Source: an uncultured Verrucomicrobiota bacterium (GTDB taxonomy: Bacteria > Verrucomicrobiota > Verrucomicrobiia > Opitutales > Opitutaceae). Taken from it: 54,802 bases of DNA. The stretch covers positions 1-54,802 of the forward strand of contig CAJXQX010000019.1 in assembly GCA_913058185.1 (NCBI GenBank). The letters run 5' to 3'. Made by a program: the position numbers and the translations under genes. The notes under the pieces are model-generated. The model was not told the origin of the DNA and did not search any database. It was given only the letters and a program-made list of their open reading frames with translations. Below are positions 52,518 through 54,802 of this stretch, piece after piece (positions within the stretch are counted from its first letter, which is position 1; each line of letters starts with the position of its first letter).

Positions 52518-53237
52518 CTAAGAATTGAAAACGGCATCGATCTGCGCGGCGGCCGCGACGACGAAGGCATCGCGGTAGGTCTCGCCCTTGGCGACGGTCG
52601 CTTCGCGCGGATCTGGCCCCCACACGGCGTCGTCCTGCAAGGTGGGTTCGCGATCCTGCGGTAGGCGTTCGAGTTTCACGCAATCGGGATCGCTCGCCAT
52701 CAGCAATGCGACCTCGCCGAGGGCGGCGTGATTGACGATGAACAGGTCGGGTGAAACCAAGTCGGTTTCGGAGGTGGCGATGAATTCCGTATTGGGGTGG
52801 CGTTGGTTGGCCTGCTCAGCCTCGGCCTTGATTAAGTCGTAGTGAGGTTGTCCCACATGACCGCAAAGGGTGAAGACGACGCGAAACCTCTCGTCGGCCA
52901 ATTGATCAAAGTGCTCCCGCGCCAAAAGACTCACGGTTGATTCCGCGAAATCGATGGAGTGTTTCGGGAAGTTGAGATCCGGCGCTTTCTTAATGGTGTT
53001 GGCTGCGATGTAAACGGGCGGAAGCACCAGACCACCCGCAACTGCGGCTAGGGCGGCGCAAAGATCGTGCGCCTTCAATCCATCTAGACCCACGGCCGCG
53101 TGTTTGCCGTGATATTCGAGAGCGCCCCAAGGTAAATAAACAATCGAGCGAGCATCCTGAATCGCTTCTATTTCGGCCGGTAAGAGGCGTTCATAGTATC
53201 CCCACTTGGGTGCGGCATCGGCGGAGGGATTGGACAT
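52518..53237 (-). CDS. Creatininase-family amidohydrolase
   Basis: 239 residues from ATG 53237; an upstream open stretch is not homologous and has a proline/arginine-rich composition. The metal motif is typical: LPWGALEYHGKHAAVGLDGLKAHD is the family PxGxxExHGxH...D pattern with Glu41, His43 and Asp52, and VVFTLCGHVGQPHYD supplies a further His. The family includes creatininase and MftE-like peptidases; Glu122 of creatininase is replaced by Gly here, so true creatininase activity is unlikely. It is cytosolic. The aldo/keto reductase follows, and the two form a small operon divergent from a PQQ-type gene. Confidence 0.85.
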   Translation of the reverse strand: MSNPSADAAPKWGYYERLLPAEIEAIQDARSIVYLPWGALEYHGKHAAVGLDGLKAHDLCAALAAVAGGLVLPPVYIAANTIKKAPDLNFPKHSIDFAESTVSLLAREHFDQLADERFRVVFTLCGHVGQPHYDLIKAEAEQANQRHPNTEFIATSETDLVSPDLFIVNHAALGEVALLMASDPDCVKLERLPQDREPTLQDDAVWGPDPREATVAKGETYRDAFVVAAAAQIDAVFNS

Positions 53238-53383
53238 GATCTCAGTGCGTTTCGCCGAGGGGCTATGAGCAAGTTGAAAGATTCTGAAAGATACGGAGAA
53301 GCTTCCGTCGCGCAATTGCATTGGCGGACCCAGAGGGAAGAAAGCTCTGGTATTGCCGACAGTGGCGGTGGAGGGTCTAGGAC

Positions 53384-54802
53384 GTGTCCTACCGTGTATG
53401 TATCTTGTTCGCTTGCGGGCTTTTTTTATCTCAGCTGGTGGCAGCTTCCGATTGGCCGCAGGGTGGGGGCCCGAAGGGGGATTTTGTGGTAACGGAGGCG
53501 AATGGGCCGACGAAATGGAGTGTGGTTCGAGATGAGAATATCGCGTGGCGATTAACCCTGCCGGAGACCGGGCAGAGTCCGGTCGTGGTTTCAAAGGGGC
53601 AGGTCTTCTTCAGTCACTACGTTCCGGCGGAAACGGGTGCGACGATCGGTCGGGACGTTGTGGCATGTAGCGTGGATGCCCAAACCGGAGAAGTGCAGTG
53701 GAAACGGAAGATTTCCGGGCGATACAATTTAAGATTATCCGGCTGTTTCAGCGATAGCACTTCGTCTCCGGCGGTCGCGGATGGTGAACGGGTTTGCTTC
53801 ATTAATGCGTCGGGGGACGATTACCTGTTTCGACTATCAAGGAAACGTGTTGTGGACCCAAGAAATCCTGACCGCTGGGCGAATGATTCCGTTACTGCAC
53901 GAGGGGAAACTGGTCATTATCCGGCAGGTGTATCCTCCGGCCGAGAATGGGAATTTCACCAATGAACACGCTCACGCACCATTGGCGGAATGGACCCAAT
54001 TACAGGCGCTGAATCTTAAGACCGGAGCCGTGTCTTGGACGACCGAATGCGGAGTGAACATGGGTTTTATTCCTCTGCCGCAAAGTCGCGCTGACGGTAG
54101 AACCGTCGCGGTGGTGGGGAGAGGTGGCGGGCATGGTCCACCGGAAACACCTGAGGGGATTTCCATGATCGATCTATCCGATGGAAGCACGCTTTTGACG
54201 CTGCCCCTTGAGGGATTCATGAGCACGATGAGTTTTAGCCGATACGACGGGAACGTTATCGTTTACCACCGGGGTGAATGTTTGAAAGTCGATGAGGTTT
54301 CTGGTGAGATCTTGGAAAGAATTTTAATACTAGATAGTATCCCGGGCAGAGTTTTTGAAGGAGGTGAATGGGCCGACGAATCGGTTACTATTTCGGCCGG
54401 AAAATCGAGCCGAGAGATCACACAAGAATCCAATCTTTTAGTGGGGAACTACAGTTTTTTCCGGAGCTATCAGCGGAACCTGTTGGGGCGAGTGGACCTG
54501 AAAACGAATCAGGTGGAATGTCTCATGTTGCCGGTGCAAATGCAGCGGACGATGACTGGAGACGATAGATTACTTTGGGGCCCCGAAGGGTCTCTTTCGT
54601 CATTCAAAACGTCAAAGAAACCGCGTTCAATGCTTCAGAACGAATGGGCGATCGAGCACAATAAAGTGAAAAATAGCCGAGGATTAGTGGTGATGGGGGA
54701 TGATCGGTCCCAGGGGAATGGTTGGGGACATATCGCCTCACCGACCCCTATGGTGGTGGGCGAGCATCTTTATATTACCAGCATGAGCGGTCTGGTTTAT
54801 GT
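53384..54802 (+). CDS. PQQ-binding-like beta-propeller (BamB-like) protein, frameshifted and 3'-partial
   Basis: Start taken at GTG 53384, giving a signal-like segment (CILFACGLFLSQLVAA) and then SDWPQGGGPKGDF, close to the usual DWPQWRGP beginning. Propeller motifs include IAWRLTLPETGQSPVVVSKG and DAQTGEVQWKRKISG. The frame breaks in the five-G run at 53812-53816; removing one G joins INASG to TITCFDYQGNVLWTQE and the frame then stays open to the window end, with ALNLKTGAVSWTTECG and further blades. Such proteins act as quinoprotein dehydrogenase subunits or assembly scaffolds in the periplasm. The 3' end is beyond the window. The break may be an error or an inactivation. Confidence 0.75.

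Noticed and set aside
53817-53965. Out-of-frame end of the PQQ protein
   Set aside because: It is the product of the +1 frame after the five-G run; the other frame continues the propeller to the window end.
1-54802. CRISPR array, tRNA, rRNA, prophage or integrase
   Set aside because: I looked for regularly spaced repeats, cloverleaf-type sequences and recombinase motifs and saw none. A dedicated tRNA or CRISPR program could still find something short.

Overview
The window looks like part of a chromosome from a marine or aquatic Verrucomicrobiota bacterium, most likely class Opitutae. This rests on family content, not on a database search: a PVC-type CxxCH dehydrogenase/cytochrome, three sulfatases, a DUF1080 protein, a PEP-CTERM protein, a TIGR03790 protein, an lpxA-type lipid A gene (so a Gram-negative envelope) and SUF rather than ISC iron-sulfur assembly. 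I found no rRNA, tRNA, CRISPR array, prophage or complete insertion sequence.

Layout. 1-2.5 kb: the 5' part of a 2-hydroxyacid dehydrogenase, a sugar isomerase/epimerase and a secreted NUP-family protein. 2.6-6.2 kb: htpG and a divergent sodium:alanine-type symporter. 6.3-12.9 kb: a co-directional block of two tandem paralogous lipoproteins, an NhaC antiporter and an LptF/LptG-like permease. 12.9-18.4 kb (minus strand): a secreted repeat protein, diacylglycerol kinase, a clear SeqA homologue, then a SnoaL-like protein, a 2OG-Fe(II) oxygenase and pyrophosphate-dependent phosphofructokinase. 18.5-22.4 kb: a hybrid histidine kinase and a PEP-CTERM surface protein, each split by one extra G/C in a homopolymer.

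22.6-30.2 kb (plus strand) is housekeeping: aroB, lpxA, pdxA, a small unknown, an IscA-like carrier, infC, an N-acetylmuramoyl-L-alanine amidase, crcB and a TIGR03790 protein. 30.2-36.0 kb (minus) holds clpP, a small unknown and a compact fur-like/sufC/sufB/sufD/sufT operon with two 7-1-7 Fur/PerR-type boxes upstream.

36.2-53.2 kb is accessory catabolism. It has three sulfatases, a mutarotase-like protein, a PQQ/heme-c PVC dehydrogenase, a DUF1080 protein, a ketose 3-epimerase, a Gfo/Idh/MocA oxidoreductase, another TIM-barrel isomerase, a cupin isomerase-like protein, a PAS-AraC regulator, an aldo/keto reductase and a creatininase-family amidohydrolase. The combination suggests desulfation of an algal or animal glycan followed by oxidation, 3-keto cleavage and epimerisation of the released sugars. 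A PQQ beta-propeller gene, also frameshifted, runs off the right edge.

The items most worth a second look are the SeqA homologue outside Gammaproteobacteria, the tandem lipoproteins with a conserved Cys pair, the sulfated-glycan cluster with a 39-base motif shared by two of its promoters, palindromic repeats bracketing the AraC gene, and three +1 homopolymer disruptions that may be sequencing artefacts.
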